NCBI GenBank assembly: GCA_947652605.1
Contig: OX393578.1
Span: 1,488,001-1,552,000, forward strand
Reading direction: 5' to 3'
Source of the DNA: Elmis aenea
Taxonomy: Eukaryota > Arthropoda > Insecta > Coleoptera > Elmidae
DNA length: 64,000 nucleotides
In this document: in pieces, positions 10,557-24,404 of the stretch
Layout of the letters: every line of letters starts with the position of its first letter
How positions within the stretch are numbered: the first letter of the stretch is position 1
Position numbers and translations under genes: made by a program
Notes under the pieces: generated by a model
What the model saw: only the letters and a program-made list of their open reading frames with translations
Told to the model about the DNA's origin: nothing
Databases searched by the model: none

Positions 10557-11039
10557 ATAAATAATACGTTAATTTTAATTAAATTTATTTATGTTACTTA
10601 AATAAAAGACTCGTATAATTTAAACATTATTCTGAACTTTATGGTACAATATTTATCCTGTATAGTTCGATGATTTTCTATTTATGTAAGACAAAGTAAA
10701 CATCAACTTTACATAAGCTGCCAATAAAATGGAAACACAATACCTTTACTAACGGAAAGTTTTATAATACCGCCATACGAAAAGTTTCTCAACTTTAAAC
10801 TCGAACCAGTATGTTTGAGTTTAAACACCAATTATGTCAAAACTATCTTCATTATCTTGTGTGCAGCAAATGTTGCCAAAATTATTATCGCTAACAGATA
10901 AGCAGATGTTGTTTTGAATATGGCTTAGTTAATTGTTTTAATGAACGAAATTGCGTGCATATGTCGTTACGTGGAGAACATTTTCAAAAATTAATATAAT
11001 CTAAATAGGTTTGCAGAAATGCTAGAACAGTTTCAAGTC

Positions 11040-11545
11040 TGTTGCCTCTCAGACAATAAAGCCTACTTCAAAACTATTGAATTTTTGACCAAAAAGGAAA
11101 TGCAGAGGACGATACTTGGCACCCTTTTTTAAAACTTTGAAGAGCCAGCAAAATATTTTTAATCGGTTTATGAACGAATCGGTAGTGGTTATGCATTGCT
11201 TAGTGTTTACAAGTATCAAATTGCGCAATTTTTGAACTTTTGACAAAAATTTGCAAGGGTCTATACTTGGCAAATTTTAAAAACAGATGAGCTGTAAAAA
11301 ATATTTTAAAGTAGTTTCTCAACAACTTTGGAGTTGTAATGCATTGAGTAGATATTGTTTAACATTTTTACAAACAATAAAGCCAAATGCACAATTTTCG
11401 AAATTTTGACAAGAATTCTTTCAAGAGTATACGCTTGACAAATTGTTTAAAACTTTGATAAGTTGTAAAAAACATTTTTAATCGGTTTTGGAACAACTAG
11501 TAGTTGTAATGCATTAAGTAGACACTGTTTGTAAATGTCCTCCAA
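11040..11545. repeat. Tandem repeat array, family C (about 150-175-bp units)
   Basis: About three diverged units. The recurring block TTTTTAATCGGTTT-TGAAC occurs near 11154, 11301 and 11474. Each is followed by GTTGTAATGCATTGA-type sequence, a TTTAACATTTTTACAAAC block and an ACTTGGCAAATT-type block. The same family recurs at 13.8, 17.2, 31.5, 38.9, 42.4 and 55.5 kb. Confidence 0.7.
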
Positions 11546-13839
11546 TAAGACGACCTGAAAATTTTCAATCAGCACTTGATCATTAATATTTTTCCCACTA
11601 TTTTCAAGGTTTAGTCTGCCACAGATGCTTCCGATACGTGATCTGACTAAACTTGTGATGTTTTCCAGACTAATATATTGCCAGTACAGTTTTTTTTTTT
11701 ATAGTTACACTGCGCAGAAATACGTTTTGTAAAATACAACTACAGCCATTATTAGACTCTTTAGTCAAAACATTATCTCCATTGAAATTGAGCAAGATCC
11801 GAAGTTATCGTCTAGTTAGTTTTTATATTGTTTTTAGCTAAAATGAATTGATCGACTCATAAAATACAAATCTAAATGAAGAACTTGGATAATGTAAACC
11901 AAACTTAAAAATGCCTTATCGTATTATCTATAAAGAATTTCCTCTAAAGTAGAACTAGACTCCCATTTCTTTTACCAGTAGCTTTTTCGATTATTATTAA
12001 TTTAGGAAGCTATCGTAGAAGAGTTGGTGTTTAAAAATTGGTTTAATACTTCTACCAAAAAAAAATCTCTATTGCTGATACGGTGAGTGATTTTTAGGTA
12101 TACTTGTTTCAATTATATTTAAAACGAATCACTTTTATAATTCAACCATTTCAAAGATGCAAGTCCAGTATGTTTAATAAACCAATTTTTACTGTATACA
12201 GGGCGAGGCTGTAACAATCGCATTCTAAGAAATTTATAACGAAAAGCGTGAAATTTATTGTAGTCGTGTCTTTTGCAAATTCCAGCCCTACAACAGTTTG
12301 CACAAAGTAATATTTCATCTTCGAATCTAACGGAATAAATCGATTTCGAAAATATCGCTGCCTAGAATAGATTTCTTTTTTTCTTCTTTCCTAAACACAT
12401 TTCATGAACAGAACGTAATGTAAATCAATAGATTTCTACCAATTATTGTTCTCGTTTTTTACACTTCTTTACGTAAGATTGAATCCATTCATTTTTACAA
12501 CATATAAACTACAATAAATATTTTTTAAATCGTCCAATTCAAACTTAATTTGGCACTGAAGTATTCAAATATCACAGCTACATTTAGTAGACTTTTAATT
12601 AATTTGGATGAAAAAAGGGCTTCCTTAGGCATACATAAGATTTGTTGTGAAAACAAAAGATCGTTGTCTCGCAATGTCATCTTTGAATTTAAATTTTCCC
12701 AACTTTTTATACCTTTATTAACTCGCCCGAGTCGTTCCCTTGAAATGCAAAGTTGTACAAGTGGCTGTGTACTGAGCTTTCGTATTGTTTAGCTTGTGAA
12801 AATTAATTAAAGCCTCTTAATTTTAGATGAGATTTTTTTCTTTGTTATCTGTATTTTAACCGTAAAAGTTTACGATGTAAATAAGACGATCCCCTATTCA
12901 GCATCGCTTTATTCAAACTCAAACGTGGGGGATGTTAGCCGTTTCTAAATAATGGCACTGTTTTGTTAGTTGACGTCTTAACAATCGCAGGCTTTTGTGC
13001 AATTTAGTAATCAACTCTCCTGACCCAATTCATTAATGCCGTATATTTTTAAAGCTATAATGTAGCTTTTTCTAGATAAGAATCGCTTCTTGCCTGCAAT
13101 AATAAGTCCTCGTTCACTGCAATGACCACAATTAACTAAATTTGCAACTCTCTTCCTTAAAACAATACCCGATTATTTTTATGTGTATGTATTTTTACAG
13201 ATAAAATTAAACAAATGTCCTCAATCTTTTAGCCTGTCTTAATAAGGTTTGTAATATTTAAACTAGGGATGCCGCAACGAATCGGTACTTTTTTGTTACT
13301 CCATTCAAACGAACACCGAAAATTAGAGTCAGCCAATTTCCTTCGTGATAAAAAAAAAACTCATTAAATTGTTTGGTAAGATACTTTAATAAAAATATTA
13401 CCGGAAATGATAAGCAAGACAGGGCATGTCATGTAAAAACGAAAATCATAATATTGCCTGTGTTCGGCTTTAGTATTATGGTGAACCCAGTCCAATCCGG
13501 AAGCAATCATGCTCGCGAATCCAATCGCTACAAAACCAACAAACTGGAACTGATGAAAGAAATTTTCATCTTTTCTCTGCATTTATAATTTATACGCTTC
13601 TCTTTATACTAATCTCTACCGCCCCATCTTAATTAACTACCTATCAGACCATAACTTTGTATCGATTTTAAAGGATTTTGTGTGACTCGGTGTTTGAAAT
13701 GGTGTAACATTTGTATGTAAAGTTTAAGGCATACTTTACATATTTGCAGTACATATTTTTTTTTATGGATAACAGATGTGCTCTGCTAATGCAGTTAAAA
13801 TTCTTGAAAGATAACAAAATGCGTCATTAATTTGGCAAA

Positions 13840-14060
13840 ATTTTGTAAAAGAGTTATAAAAAATATTTTTGGCTCGTTTTTGATCAAATTGGTAGACGTT
13901 ATGCGTTGCCCTAATATTGTTTAACATTTCTACAAACACTAGAGCCCATAACAGAGTTTTTTTGCGATAAATAATCCAATGGTACACACTTACAAAAGTT
14001 ATAAAGACTTTGAGGGGCCATAAAAAAATATTTTTAATCCGTTTCTTAACGAAGCTAAAA
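13840..14060. repeat. Family C repeat, about 1.5 units
   Basis: Contains AAAAAATATTTTTGGCTCGT, a TTATGCGTTGCC block, TTTAACATTTCTACAAACA and a second AAAAATATTTTTAATCCGTT. The block order matches the 11.0-kb and 17.2-kb arrays. Confidence 0.6.
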
Positions 14061-15439
14061 AGTCAACTGCAACTTTTTTATAGCAACAATAATTTCACTT
14101 TTTATCTTAAAAAACATTTTTCAAATTTTGAACAGTTTTTTTTGTAAATCGCTTCTCTAATTATTGTAGAACCCTTCGTCATATATTGAATTAGTAAGAT
14201 CTCTTAACCATTTCGCGTGTTTAATTTCTTATGCCCCATAGTTCATTTCTAGAAATTATTATGAAGTTACATTTTAGAATAATATCATTGCCCGCATAAA
14301 TCAAATGTTAGGCTGTGCAGCTCGCACATGTTCTGGTAAAATTTCGAGGCGTAACATATCTCTTTCACCTCGGTTTAAAATTTATTAGAAATAACGAGGG
14401 TGTGCATGGATAACGCTATGAAATACATGAATTCAAGAGGCAGCCACCGACCCTAATATAAAGTTTCAGAGAGAGTTCAACGCACTTCAGAACTGCCATC
14501 AACGTACGCACTTTAAAACTGTTTTAAGGTCTTTGTTTGTGCTTGCACTTGTAGTTAATTGGTAATCGCGGAAAACAAAGACTGTTTAAAGTGCTTCTTA
14601 CCTTCATAAAAAGACGGATAAAATTATTTACGTTTCGTTGAGTGAAATGCTAAAGCAATTGTGTTCTCAAAATTTTGTTTAACAAATGATTGTAACATGA
14701 TTGTAATTTGTTAAATACAGGATGGGTTTAAACCTGTGGACAATTTTAACAGTAAATTATTCTTTGCACAATTCTAAGCTGAAAACATTGCTACAAAAAT
14801 GTTGGCCAGGCTTTAATTAGCCATCAAAAAGACCTTTTGAAGAAGTACTAATTTGACAACACACGTTAAAAAAAAAGACGTGCGAAAGTTAAAAATGTCC
14901 CTTATACAAGCAACACCAGCCATCCATTGTTGTAGTTGGTGCTAGTTTTGTGTAACACCCACAACCACATTTCCTTCTTGTCCCCATTGTTCCATTGTCT
15001 GTTTTCAAGTTGGGCTCTCTTATTCCGAGTTCGATATGTCTCCCTCTTCTTAAAGCAAACATGACGTCTAATATAAAGCTCGTTTCCCATAATATTTGTG
15101 ACATTTCCTCGATTCACGCTTTATTTCCTATACGTTTGAACAGTAATTTTTGCAATAAAACGTTCAATTAACTTCTAGCAGCGGATGTGTCGAACGTTAG
15201 GTTTACGTCGTATATTGTGTAAGATTTTTTTTAATAGCGCGTGTTTAATGCAGTTTGGGCTATCAAAAATAGCTGTTTGTGAAGTTACTAATACAATATT
15301 GATCGATTGGTAGGTGATTCTAAATATAGTAATACGCTATGCTTTTATGAGGACCGTAAAAGAGGGATCACTAGGGCGTGGATTCATATTAAGGGACATT
15401 TTCTGCAGTCAACATTATTTCCCGAATTTTAGCTCCTTT

Positions 15440-16240
15440 TTCAAATGTTTGATGAAAATTGTCGATAGTAATTTGAACAAACTGACATTATTTGAAGTGC
15501 ATTTTAAATCATATACTTATGTTTATAAATTTTTCGATTTTTCTTTTAATAAAGTGCAAAGTCTATAACTTTTGTACTTTCCATTTTTCGTAAAAATTTA
15601 AAAATCGTAATGTATTGGGAATAAACATCGATAGCAAATCGAATTCTCTTTTAAAAATGTATAAAGTGTTTTGTAACTAAACTCAACCGTTTCTGAGCTA
15701 TCGCTGTTTTTATTTATACATTTTCCACAAATGTCACATTTACAGGTGCCAGCTAATATTAATTGTTTCATAACTTTGTTATTAGTAAAGATACAAAAAA
15801 ATGTTTAGGATCAAAGTTGTTCATCAGTATTAGTTGTATAAGCCAAAATTATTTTTGGCTATACTGAGTGTTTATTTTTCGCGTACCAGTAGGTAGTTCA
15901 TGAAGTTTATGAACTTTGATTTAATTATTCTTTAGCAGTAAGCGTTTTGTGTATGATAAATGATCCTAATCATTAAAACAAATGCTAATTTATTGCTAAC
16001 GTGAATATATTTTCGCGAAATGTATACAAATACTTTAGTGTTTGCACTTTTTCGATTTTTCATTAATTTTTTGAATAGTAATTTAAACAATTTGACAGTA
16101 GATAATTGTTATTTAGTGTGTATATAATGTGTTTATTAAGTTTGAAGCCGATTACTGTAGTCCTAGTCTAACAACTATTCTCCAAAAAAGTTCCAAAATT
16201 GCAGTCATATATGACGCCCTGTATGTTTAGTTTGGAATGA
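15440..16240 (+). repeat. Dispersed repeat family A, near full-length copy
   Basis: Block order: GTGCAAAGTCTATAACTTTT, ATCGATAGCAAATCGAATTC, AAAATGTATAAAGTGTTTTG, CACAAATGTCACATTTACAG, TTGTTATTAGTAAAGATACA, then ATACTGAGTGTTT, GCGTACCAGTAGGTAG, TATGATAAATGATCCTAATC and a trailing TTATTTAGTGTGTATATAAT. Other copies share this order, and the one at 33690-34640 is about as long. No coding frame. Confidence 0.75.
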
Positions 16241-17199
16241 TCAATTTTCCTTCGTTTAATAGATGCTTGAAAAATTCCTTAAAACCATTCGTCACATGCA
16301 TTAAATTTTCTGTTCTAAAATTCGTCTTATCTCCAAGTTTTTGATTAAAAACTAAAAACCCATCTAATCTGAATATAGGTGGGATTGCTTCGATAAGAGT
16401 CGGTAAAAAATCTCATCTGCTTACTTTGCGGTAATAAAGTTATAAATTTGGGTCGCACTTATCGAATATGCATATCCGCCAACTTTATTTTACGTTCCGA
16501 TTTACCCCGGTTTAGGAAAACGAGATGTCCGCATAAATCTTTATTGATTACGAATGTATTACAGAAGTTTGGAAGACTACACGTGTTACGGAGTAATCTA
16601 TATGACGTACATGTTCAGGCGGATCCCTCAAACTTTGGGGTTATGTCGGTCAAACGGTTTCCAAACTCATAAAACGGAAAACTACATAAAGGAATAACGA
16701 ATCTTATAAAACCTCAGGTCCTAAACAAACTAACTCGCGTGGCCAAGTAATAACTATCGCACATGTGTGTGTTTTAATTTAATTGAATCCAAAATTTTCA
16801 CAATTGTTTTAAATAACACTTTGTTTTTTTAATTGTAGATATACTATTCACTTGGAAACCTACAAGGAGAAACAGTCTGAAACTTAAAAAAGTGCAACTC
16901 AGCTCAGGATCATCAACTTTTTGAGGAAATTCAATCGAGGTAACTGATTTTGTATTTCATTTGTGTCGTCTTTTTAGCCCCAAATAATTATCGGTATCGC
17001 GTTGAAACGTAGAGTTACAAATATGCGCTATAAATTGGGAGTTTCCTAATGTCAAATGTCGTGATGACGACGATTTACCGCTTTGCGGGCCGTAGAACCG
17101 AAATCTGAAGTTTTATAATTACACAAGTTTCAGAGCAATTCGCCTTACGATAAATGGAATTGAAAGCGAAAATCGAATCTTTAACCTTTGTATTATTTT

Positions 17200-17820
17200 T
17201 GGTGGTTAATTTTGTAGTTGTTGTGCATTGAGCAGACATTGATAAACATTTTTACAAACTATTAGGTCAATAGCAAAATATTTGAATTTTTAATTTAAAA
17301 AAAATTGCAGGGTTTACCTACACTTGGCTAATGTTTAAAAACTTCAAAGGGCTATAAAAAATATTTTAAATCGGTTTCTGAACGAAATAATAGTCGTTAT
17401 GCATTGCTTAACTGTTAAAAACTTTAAAGGGCTGTAAAAAATATTTTTAATCGGTGTCTGAACAAACTAACAGTCGTTATTCAATGCTTAAATGTTGTTT
17501 AACATTTTTATAAACTATTAGGGCAGTAGCAAAATGTTTGAATTTTTAATCAAAAAAATTCTGAAGGTGTACACTTGGCAAATGTCTAAAAATTTTAAAG
17601 GGTCCTAAAAAATATTTTTAATCGGTTTCTAAACAAACTAATAGTCGTTATGCATTGCTTAAATGTTGTTTAACATTGTTATAAACTATTAGGTCAGTAG
17701 CAACATTTTTGAATTTTTAATCAAAAAAATTCTGAGGGTGTACACTTGGCAAATGTCTAAAAGTTTTAAAGGGCCCTAAAAAATATTTTTAATCGGCTTC
17801 TGAACAACAAGATAATTGAT
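17200..17820. repeat. Family C tandem array, best-preserved copy
   Basis: Four to five units. AAAAATATTTTTAATCGG recurs near 17350, 17440, 17607 and 17786. The last full period is about 179 bp and includes TAGTCGTTATGCATTGCTTA, a TTTAACATTTTTATAAACTA-type block and GTGTACACTTGGCAAATGTC. These units are close enough that the array looks younger than the other family C copies. Confidence 0.75.
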
Positions 17821-18529
17821 TTTTAATTAAATTTAATTATATTAATGAATAAATCTCTTAAATATCCCAAAAATTGTTATTGTTTGTGTTTGTTATATAG
17901 TTGTCGTTCTTAAACGAGATAAATTCATTGAGAAATAGAACACCCTGTATCTTTGTAGCAAGCCAAATATTTAACAATCAGAATAGTTTACTCCAAATAT
18001 GTTTGTAACTTGTCTGATTATTTCATATACATACATATATAAATGCAAATACATGGCAAAACTTGGATTGCGTTTCTCTCAATTCCAGTCCGTGGTAAGG
18101 ATTCTAAGGATCGCATGCAAGCATCTTCTAATGTAGCGGAATGTGTTCTAATAATGCCGACATTTGGCTGAAGTCATTTTGTTAAGTTGTTCCGAACTTG
18201 TCCTAAAGTTTGAACGCAAATGTCGTACATGATTTAAACATCGCGGTTGTGATGCTGCAATGTAACACAATGCAAGAACGTTTAACCATGGGGGCCTCCG
18301 ATGATCATTACTCATGGCATGGAATTATTAGTCCCGCAAGACCAATTCGTTTCATATGTAATCCGTTGGCGAAATTGGGGCGAAGTTATAAATTACTAAA
18401 TTTAGAGTAAAAAGCGGTAGTTTTTGGATCTCTTACGTGTGAAGTTTGCTTTAGGGAATTGGTTTATGGTTCGGTATCCAAATTGTTTGTTTAAAAAAAA
18501 TACATGCATCGGTTTAAACATTTTTCGAT

Positions 18530-18880
18530 TATTTTGCGAAAACTTTCAATTGATGTAGTCTTTGCCCTTTTTTCAGGAACTATTTAAAAAATCGGCGTAG
18601 TTAATTGTTATATACATTGTATAAAGTTTTAATTCATTTGCTTTAGTTTATAAATTTTTAGATATTCTTTTAAAAAAGTGCAGTAACTTTTGCACTTAAT
18701 TTTTTTAATGAAACATTAAAAATCGTAATATAAATGATTTGAGGGTCAACAATCGATAGCAAATTGTGTTCTCTTTCAAAAATATATAAGGTGCTTTGTA
18801 GCTAAAATCAACTGTTTTTGAGCTATCTGCGTTTTTATTTAAGAATTTTCCGAGATTTGTATTACCATATTAAAATACCC
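18530..18880 (+). repeat. Family A repeat, partial copy
   Basis: Contains ATTCATTTGCTTTAGTTTAT, CAACAATCGATAGCAAATTG, AAAAATATATAAGGTGCTTT and TTTTTGAGCTATCTGCGTTT in family A order. It stops at CCCGGCACCTCCACC, where another repeat begins. Confidence 0.65.
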
Positions 18881-18920
18881 GGCACCTCCACCATTTTAAA
18901 AAATTAATTATTAAAATTAA

Positions 18921-19490
18921 AATAACTCGAGAAATATTGATTTAAGGTATAAGACATGCTGAATAATTTTTGTAGGCAATTTAATTTTCTACAAGAAGAC
19001 GTAAAAATATACAGGATGTTGTATTTAAAATAACAAACTTGCATGTTGGTTCTCAAAAACCAAACACTCTGTATATTTGAAAATTATGCATGGTTATGCA
19101 GCTCGTGATGCCAAACAACTTTTGTATTTAAAACTTTTTTCTATCTACTCTGATAAAGACGCTATAAAATAAATAAAATACGCTCCCAAACATGGCAACT
19201 GTTGGGAAAGTAGCGGTTGTTAAAAGGAGACGTTTTCGGAGCGGCTACCGCTACCTATCTGAATGCGACCAATAACTCGAGAAATATTAACTTTAGGTAT
19301 AGGACATGCTTAATGTTTTTTGTAGGCAATTAAATTTTCTACCAGAAAACGTAAAAATATACAGGGTGTTGTATTTAAAACAACAAACTTGTATGTTGGT
19401 TCTCGAAAACGGAACACTCTGTATATTTAAAAATTATGCAGGCTTATGCAGTTCGTGATGCCAAATAACTTTTGTATTTAAAGTTTTTTC
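18921..19490 (+). repeat. Direct repeat, two 220-bp copies with a 350-bp period
   Basis: Copies at 18921-19140 and 19271-19490 are the same length and align without large gaps. Shared blocks are AATAACTCGAGAAATATT, TTTGTAGGCAAT, TGTTGTATTTAAAA, ATGTTGGTTCTC and TCGTGATGCCAAA. The 130-bp spacer is more GC-rich (GGAGCGGCTACCGCTACC) and is not repeated. No coding capacity. Confidence 0.8.
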
Positions 19491-19930
19491 GTAGCTTGTC
19501 TTAGAACAGAGATATTAATTGATTAGTACTCGGAATTTTCCACAAATGTCACATTTTTGGGTCCCGGCCTATACGAAATGTTCCATAACTTTGCTATTAG
19601 TAAAGATACAACAAAAATGTTTGGAATTAAAGTTGTTCGTCAGTATTAGTTGTATAAGATAAAATAGTTTTAAACTATACAGAGTGGTTTGTTTTCGCAT
19701 ACCAGGTGGTTATGAAGTAAGTAAGCGGAAACTATTTTTACTTTACTTTACCAACATTGCGATTTTTCCTTTAAAAACGTGCAAAGTCTATAACGTTTGC
19801 ACTTTTCTATTGTTCATAAAAAGTTTAAAATCGTAATTTAAATTATTTGAAGCCTAATAATCATTATTTAAGCTATTAAAAACGTGTATAAACTGTAAAA
19901 CCATTTGATTTAGTTTAAAAAATGTTCTTT
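19491..19930 (+). repeat. Family A repeat, partial copy
   Basis: Contains TTTTCCACAAATGTCACATT, TATTAGTAAAGATACAACAA, AAAGTTGTTCGTCAGTATTA, TACAGAGTGGTTTG and AACGTGCAAAGTCTATAACG. Order matches the 15.4-kb copy. Confidence 0.65.
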
Positions 19931-20763
19931 TGGTTTATTACTCTCGAAAGAAAATGTCTATGCCTTGACTCGAGAATGTCAAATTAATTTCATTCCTTGA
20001 ATCGTGGGAGCCTAAAAAATTTCATCAAATAAATGCGAAGTAAATCCAATTTAAATTATATCAAATAAACTTCTACAGCCAATTTTTCATAAAGCACGCG
20101 CCGGGGACAACACAAGCCTTGTAAACACAACAAACAAGTGAAATACGATTGATTGATAGCGCGTGTCGAGAAAGAAAAAAAAGTTCGTCCGCATTTGTTT
20201 AGATCCTAGGGTCCAAATTGCTTGTTTCAAAAAGAAAATGGAAAGAGTAACGATGTAGGTGGAGGTACGTTTGCTTGTACACAAACACTTAAGAGGGCTC
20301 TTCAAAGCCAGCTTCTAGCATGAAGTTTACCTGGTTATCTTTGTAAATTAAGTCCCCTGAAAGTTGAGAAATCCGTCATGGACACGCTGAATCTTGATTT
20401 TTTTTGGCCTTAAAGACAAAGGCCAATCGTACAACCGTAATTTATTAGTTCTTTGTTTTAGATCTAATCCTTTTTATTTGTAAAGTCGTATTTTCTTGAC
20501 ATAAATAATGGTTGTACGTTTTCGTTTGTACAATTAAAAAACTTGATGTAAAATATAATTTGCTTGGACTAGTCTGTAGTTAAACTTGACTGGCTGTGTT
20601 TAAGCGTCGGGTGGATAATTAATTAGGTGGCTGACAGGCCACGATTGTCAGGCAGGTCGGATGCAAAATTTTCCGTAATTTTAGTACAGTTTCATTTATC
20701 ATCTGTAACAGCATGAGGAAAGTCACACTCAACACTCATCGAATAATGGGGCTGGATATGTAG

Positions 20764-21665
20764 AGGGTGTGTATAAATTGGTGGAAAAATTTGGAATTGC
20801 TTTATTGACGACCTAAGTCAAATAACTTAAGTCTGTGGTGTCACATTATTATTAATTTTTTTTAACCATTTGTGGTCTGTAGTATGAAGTTGTCTCAAAA
20901 TTGGCAACAAAAATTTACTCTTGTTATAGCTATTTTAGGGAGTATGATAAAGGGCCGTTGCCATGTTTTTACTGAAGCATTTTTTAATTGGCATTTGACT
21001 TTTTCACTTATGTATCTAAAAAGTCGGTCCTTATAATTCTTTTTTATAATGGAATACAGCTCGCGAAAAAGATCAGCCGAAACCTGGGGGCATTTCATTG
21101 CCAAGTCTTCGTGCAATCAACAATTTTTGTCACGTTTCTACCCGCGATACAAAATCCTATATGAGAGAATTTCATCACGTTTTTGTATAACCGACATTAT
21201 ATATTTTATTATCGCTGTGAATTTTTAAATTTGTAACTTCTGTTGACATAGCAGTAATTGCTCTTAGCCGAAATAATTTCGAAAACATTCAGAAGTTTAG
21301 GGGCGATAAATAATAGTCACAATGTTGATTAACTGCAGTACTTTATAGCTTGGTTAATTATTTTAAAAAGGCATTTTTTTTTTGTACCTATAATTTAAAC
21401 AGATCATTACTCAAAGTGGATATTATTTTAGAATGCAAAGATTCTAATGATTGTTATGAATAATAAAATGGGTCAATAGTACGTGGACAATTTTTACTTG
21501 GCTTAAAAAAATGTGACACTTGTAATGCTCATTTTAAACTCAAGATAAAATGAGGTGTTGCTCAATTTGTTCTTCTCAAAAAGGTTCCAGTCAATATTAT
21601 TGTACCAAAATTGTTGACTGAAAATGTACTTTAAAACTGTCCACCAATTTATTTATACACACCCT
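20764..21665. mobile_element. Candidate non-autonomous element with 22-26-bp terminal inverted repeats
   Basis: The left end reads AGGGTGTGTATAAATTGGTG at 20764. The right end at 21640-21665 is its reverse complement with a 4-nt insertion (AAAT). The enclosed 902 bp has no transposase-like frame. Very similar ends occur at 29358 and 29831, so this looks like a family. Target-site duplication not resolved. Confidence 0.5.
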
Positions 21666-23689
21666 GTTTATTTAAATACCACTCAGTGTAATTTGTTTTT
21701 GTTTAAAATGATTTGTCAAAGCTAATCGCCGACCCCAGGGGTCATGAATTTGTTGCCGTAGCTGTATCAAATGTAGCGGTAAAAAATCAAAGGACATTTT
21801 CTCTTTGAACTTTCGAGTCTCATTTTACTCTTATAAATACGGCCGGCTTTCAAAAAAAAAAATACATCAAAATTGTATAACGAATTTCTTTCACCAATTA
21901 TTACGTGAACAGTTTTTTCGCGACTTTTGTTCTTGTGAATATCCGACGTCGAGACGTCGTCCAGGTTACTTACAACCATTAGCTAATTATCGGGTTGATT
22001 CTTTTAATTTCGGATGTTTGATGCGTTCAAAGAATGTTTTTTTCAATAAGTACGAACGGAAAATTTGCTCTTCAAAGGAAAGCTATAACTATACTACAAG
22101 TGAGCTCAAGACGCCCTCTAGTGTCTGTCTTGAAGGATCAATAAACGTCTTGGCTCCACCTCTTTGCACACCCCTCTAGATAGACTTATCCAGTTTAATC
22201 CCTCGTGATTCTTGTAGTCGCTCGCGTAGATATTATTGTTACTATAATGGCACTGGATTTGGAAATAAGTACTTTTTATCTTATACAAAACGAAGGATGC
22301 TTCTTCAGACCTTCGTAATAGCAACTTCTACAACGCTTTATTGCAAAAAGTAATGAGAAACAAGCTTCGACTTAATTTGAACATGGCAAGCGCCGCTTAT
22401 TGTGATCAGCCGCTTAATAGAATCAATATTGGAAACCGAAACAATTCATTTTTAACGTTCAATGTAGGGGAAAAAAGTATTGTAACTGTAATTAAAAAAC
22501 TAGAGTTTAATAGGTGCTTTTTGGAGCTGTGTAAACGCGCAAGCTTTTTTTTTCGGAAATAAAATGTAGATTAAAATTTTTGCTGTCGAATCGGAAGGTA
22601 CGGTGCGCGTTGCTTGGTGAAAGGAAACAGCTGTTTGATATGGATTATGTAAACAGCACAGAACAAGTTGACATTGGTTGCTAAAACCTTTGAAAGCTCT
22701 TGCAAGCTTTGTTTCTTGACAGACTACACAAAATCTCTTAAACTATATTTGCTGTTGATACACAGCCCATGACCTGCAAATAAATTAATTATGTACCATG
22801 GAGTTCAATATTTTAAATGCTCACTTTTTAATTTTTACTGTACACAGTAAAAGAGTATACTTTTTTTTGTCAACTGAGCATGCTTTGATGTTGTAGAAAT
22901 TAATTATTTAAAGCTATATTAAGTGACCACATTAGCTAAACAGTTTTGTAGTTGCTATTTTATTAAATTCATTTCACTTTATCTAAATCATTTCAAGGAT
23001 TATTTGTGTTTAAAGTGCGTGTATAGTTTTATTTATTGTCCTCCCCGACACCTCCACCAATTTTTTTTACTGTTTTTGTTATATATAGGTACCAATAAAA
23101 TTTATTCGTGTAAACCTCACTTATTTATAATTATTATTTATATAAAAATGAAAGGAATAACGTTGCTTTTTAATGTAAATTACTACAATAACATCTTGTT
23201 TAATATTGCAAAGTCGGCGAAGATATCCTTGCTTGCTAAACATAATTTCCTGTTCGTTTATACAAAGATAAGTCAAAGAACAAAGCTTATAAATTTGTTC
23301 TTTTAAGTTTAATGGGTTAGGGTTTCCGTTGCTTCACATAAATTATGGAACCAAAAATCGCAATCTACCCTTGGAGAACAATTGGTCGGTATTATATAGA
23401 CTGTGGCGTTTCAATTTGTGCTGTACAAATTAAACTGACGATTCAATTTCAAGTTTATTTAGGAGTTTTGTTAAAAATATAAACACTTAAGACTTTGAGT
23501 GTATTTCCACTGCCACGTATACACACATATTAATTAACTAAAAAAAAATCATAAACTAAAAGATTTGGGCCTCAACCAGGACAAATTATTTTATAACTGT
23601 TTTATTATTAAAGACCCAAACAAGTGCTTTTTAACCGAAGTCGTTTGTGGTCTAGTGTTTTGTTTCCGAGTACCATTAAGTTACTTTGT

Positions 23690-24010
23690 AAATAAATAGA
23701 ACGCCCTGTATAATTTACAATGTTTCGATAGAAGGTTGAATTCTCTTAGAAAAATATTTAAGGTGAAATCAACCAATTTTGAGCTAACGGCGTTTTTATT
23801 CATACATTTTTCACAAGGGCCCCAGCCCCAGCTAATACGAAATGATCTAACTTAAAAGTAAAGATACAAAAAAATGTTTTGATCCAAAGTTGATTAGCAT
23901 CGTTAGCTGCATAAGCTAAAATTATTTTCAGGTATACTGAGTCTTCGGTTTTCGCGTACCAATAGGTAAACAACCTTTATTTGAAACCTTGGCTTTATTA
24001 TTTGCTTGTA
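23690..24010 (+). repeat. Family A repeat, partial copy
   Basis: Contains GTTGAATTCTCTTAGAAAAA, AACCAATTTTGAGCTAACGG, GTAAAGATACAAAAAAATGT, a GTTAGCTGCATAAGCTAAAA block, TATACTGAGT and GCGTACCAATAGGTAA. Order matches the other family A copies. Confidence 0.65.
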
Positions 24011-24404
24011 AGGGTTTTGAGCATACAAATGAATCGTAAATATAATTTTTGTTTTAAGCCCCGCGCCTCCACCAATCTGGGACGATCTTCGGCGCCCGTG
24101 GTTTTTTTTTGTAGGCTTAAATGCTTCTCTCTTTTTTTAATTGTGCCACCGGCTTTTGTCGAACACATTGCATGCGTCCATGGTTCCTTCGTTTTATATT
24201 TTATGACTGGAATTTTTCAACGTGGTTCGCCCAAAAAATTTTAATTAATAAATTAAATCCTTCAGCACGTCCTACGTTCACATGTTCTATGTCCTAAAGT
24301 ATGCAAATTAAGGCAAATAATACTTAAGGTGTTAGCGTAGGACGACAGGTAGTAAGTCCATTAGTACTCATTCCTGCGATTAAATTCCTGCTGTAACGTC
24401 TGTG

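Noticed and set aside
14889..15117. Two overlapping 71-codon frames, one Cys-rich (KCGCGCYTK)
   Set aside because: Shifted frames of the same DNA with no signal peptide and no known cysteine-rich family pattern. Possible transposon debris but unsupported.
21805..22179. 124-codon open frame on the plus strand upstream of neurexin
   Set aside because: No domain, signal peptide or composition bias that suggests a protein, and it overlaps another open frame on the opposite strand. Chance frame.
22923..23306. 127-codon open frame
   Set aside because: Dominated by Phe, Ile, Leu and Tyr from AT-rich DNA and containing the CCGACACCTCCACC repeat block; not a gene.
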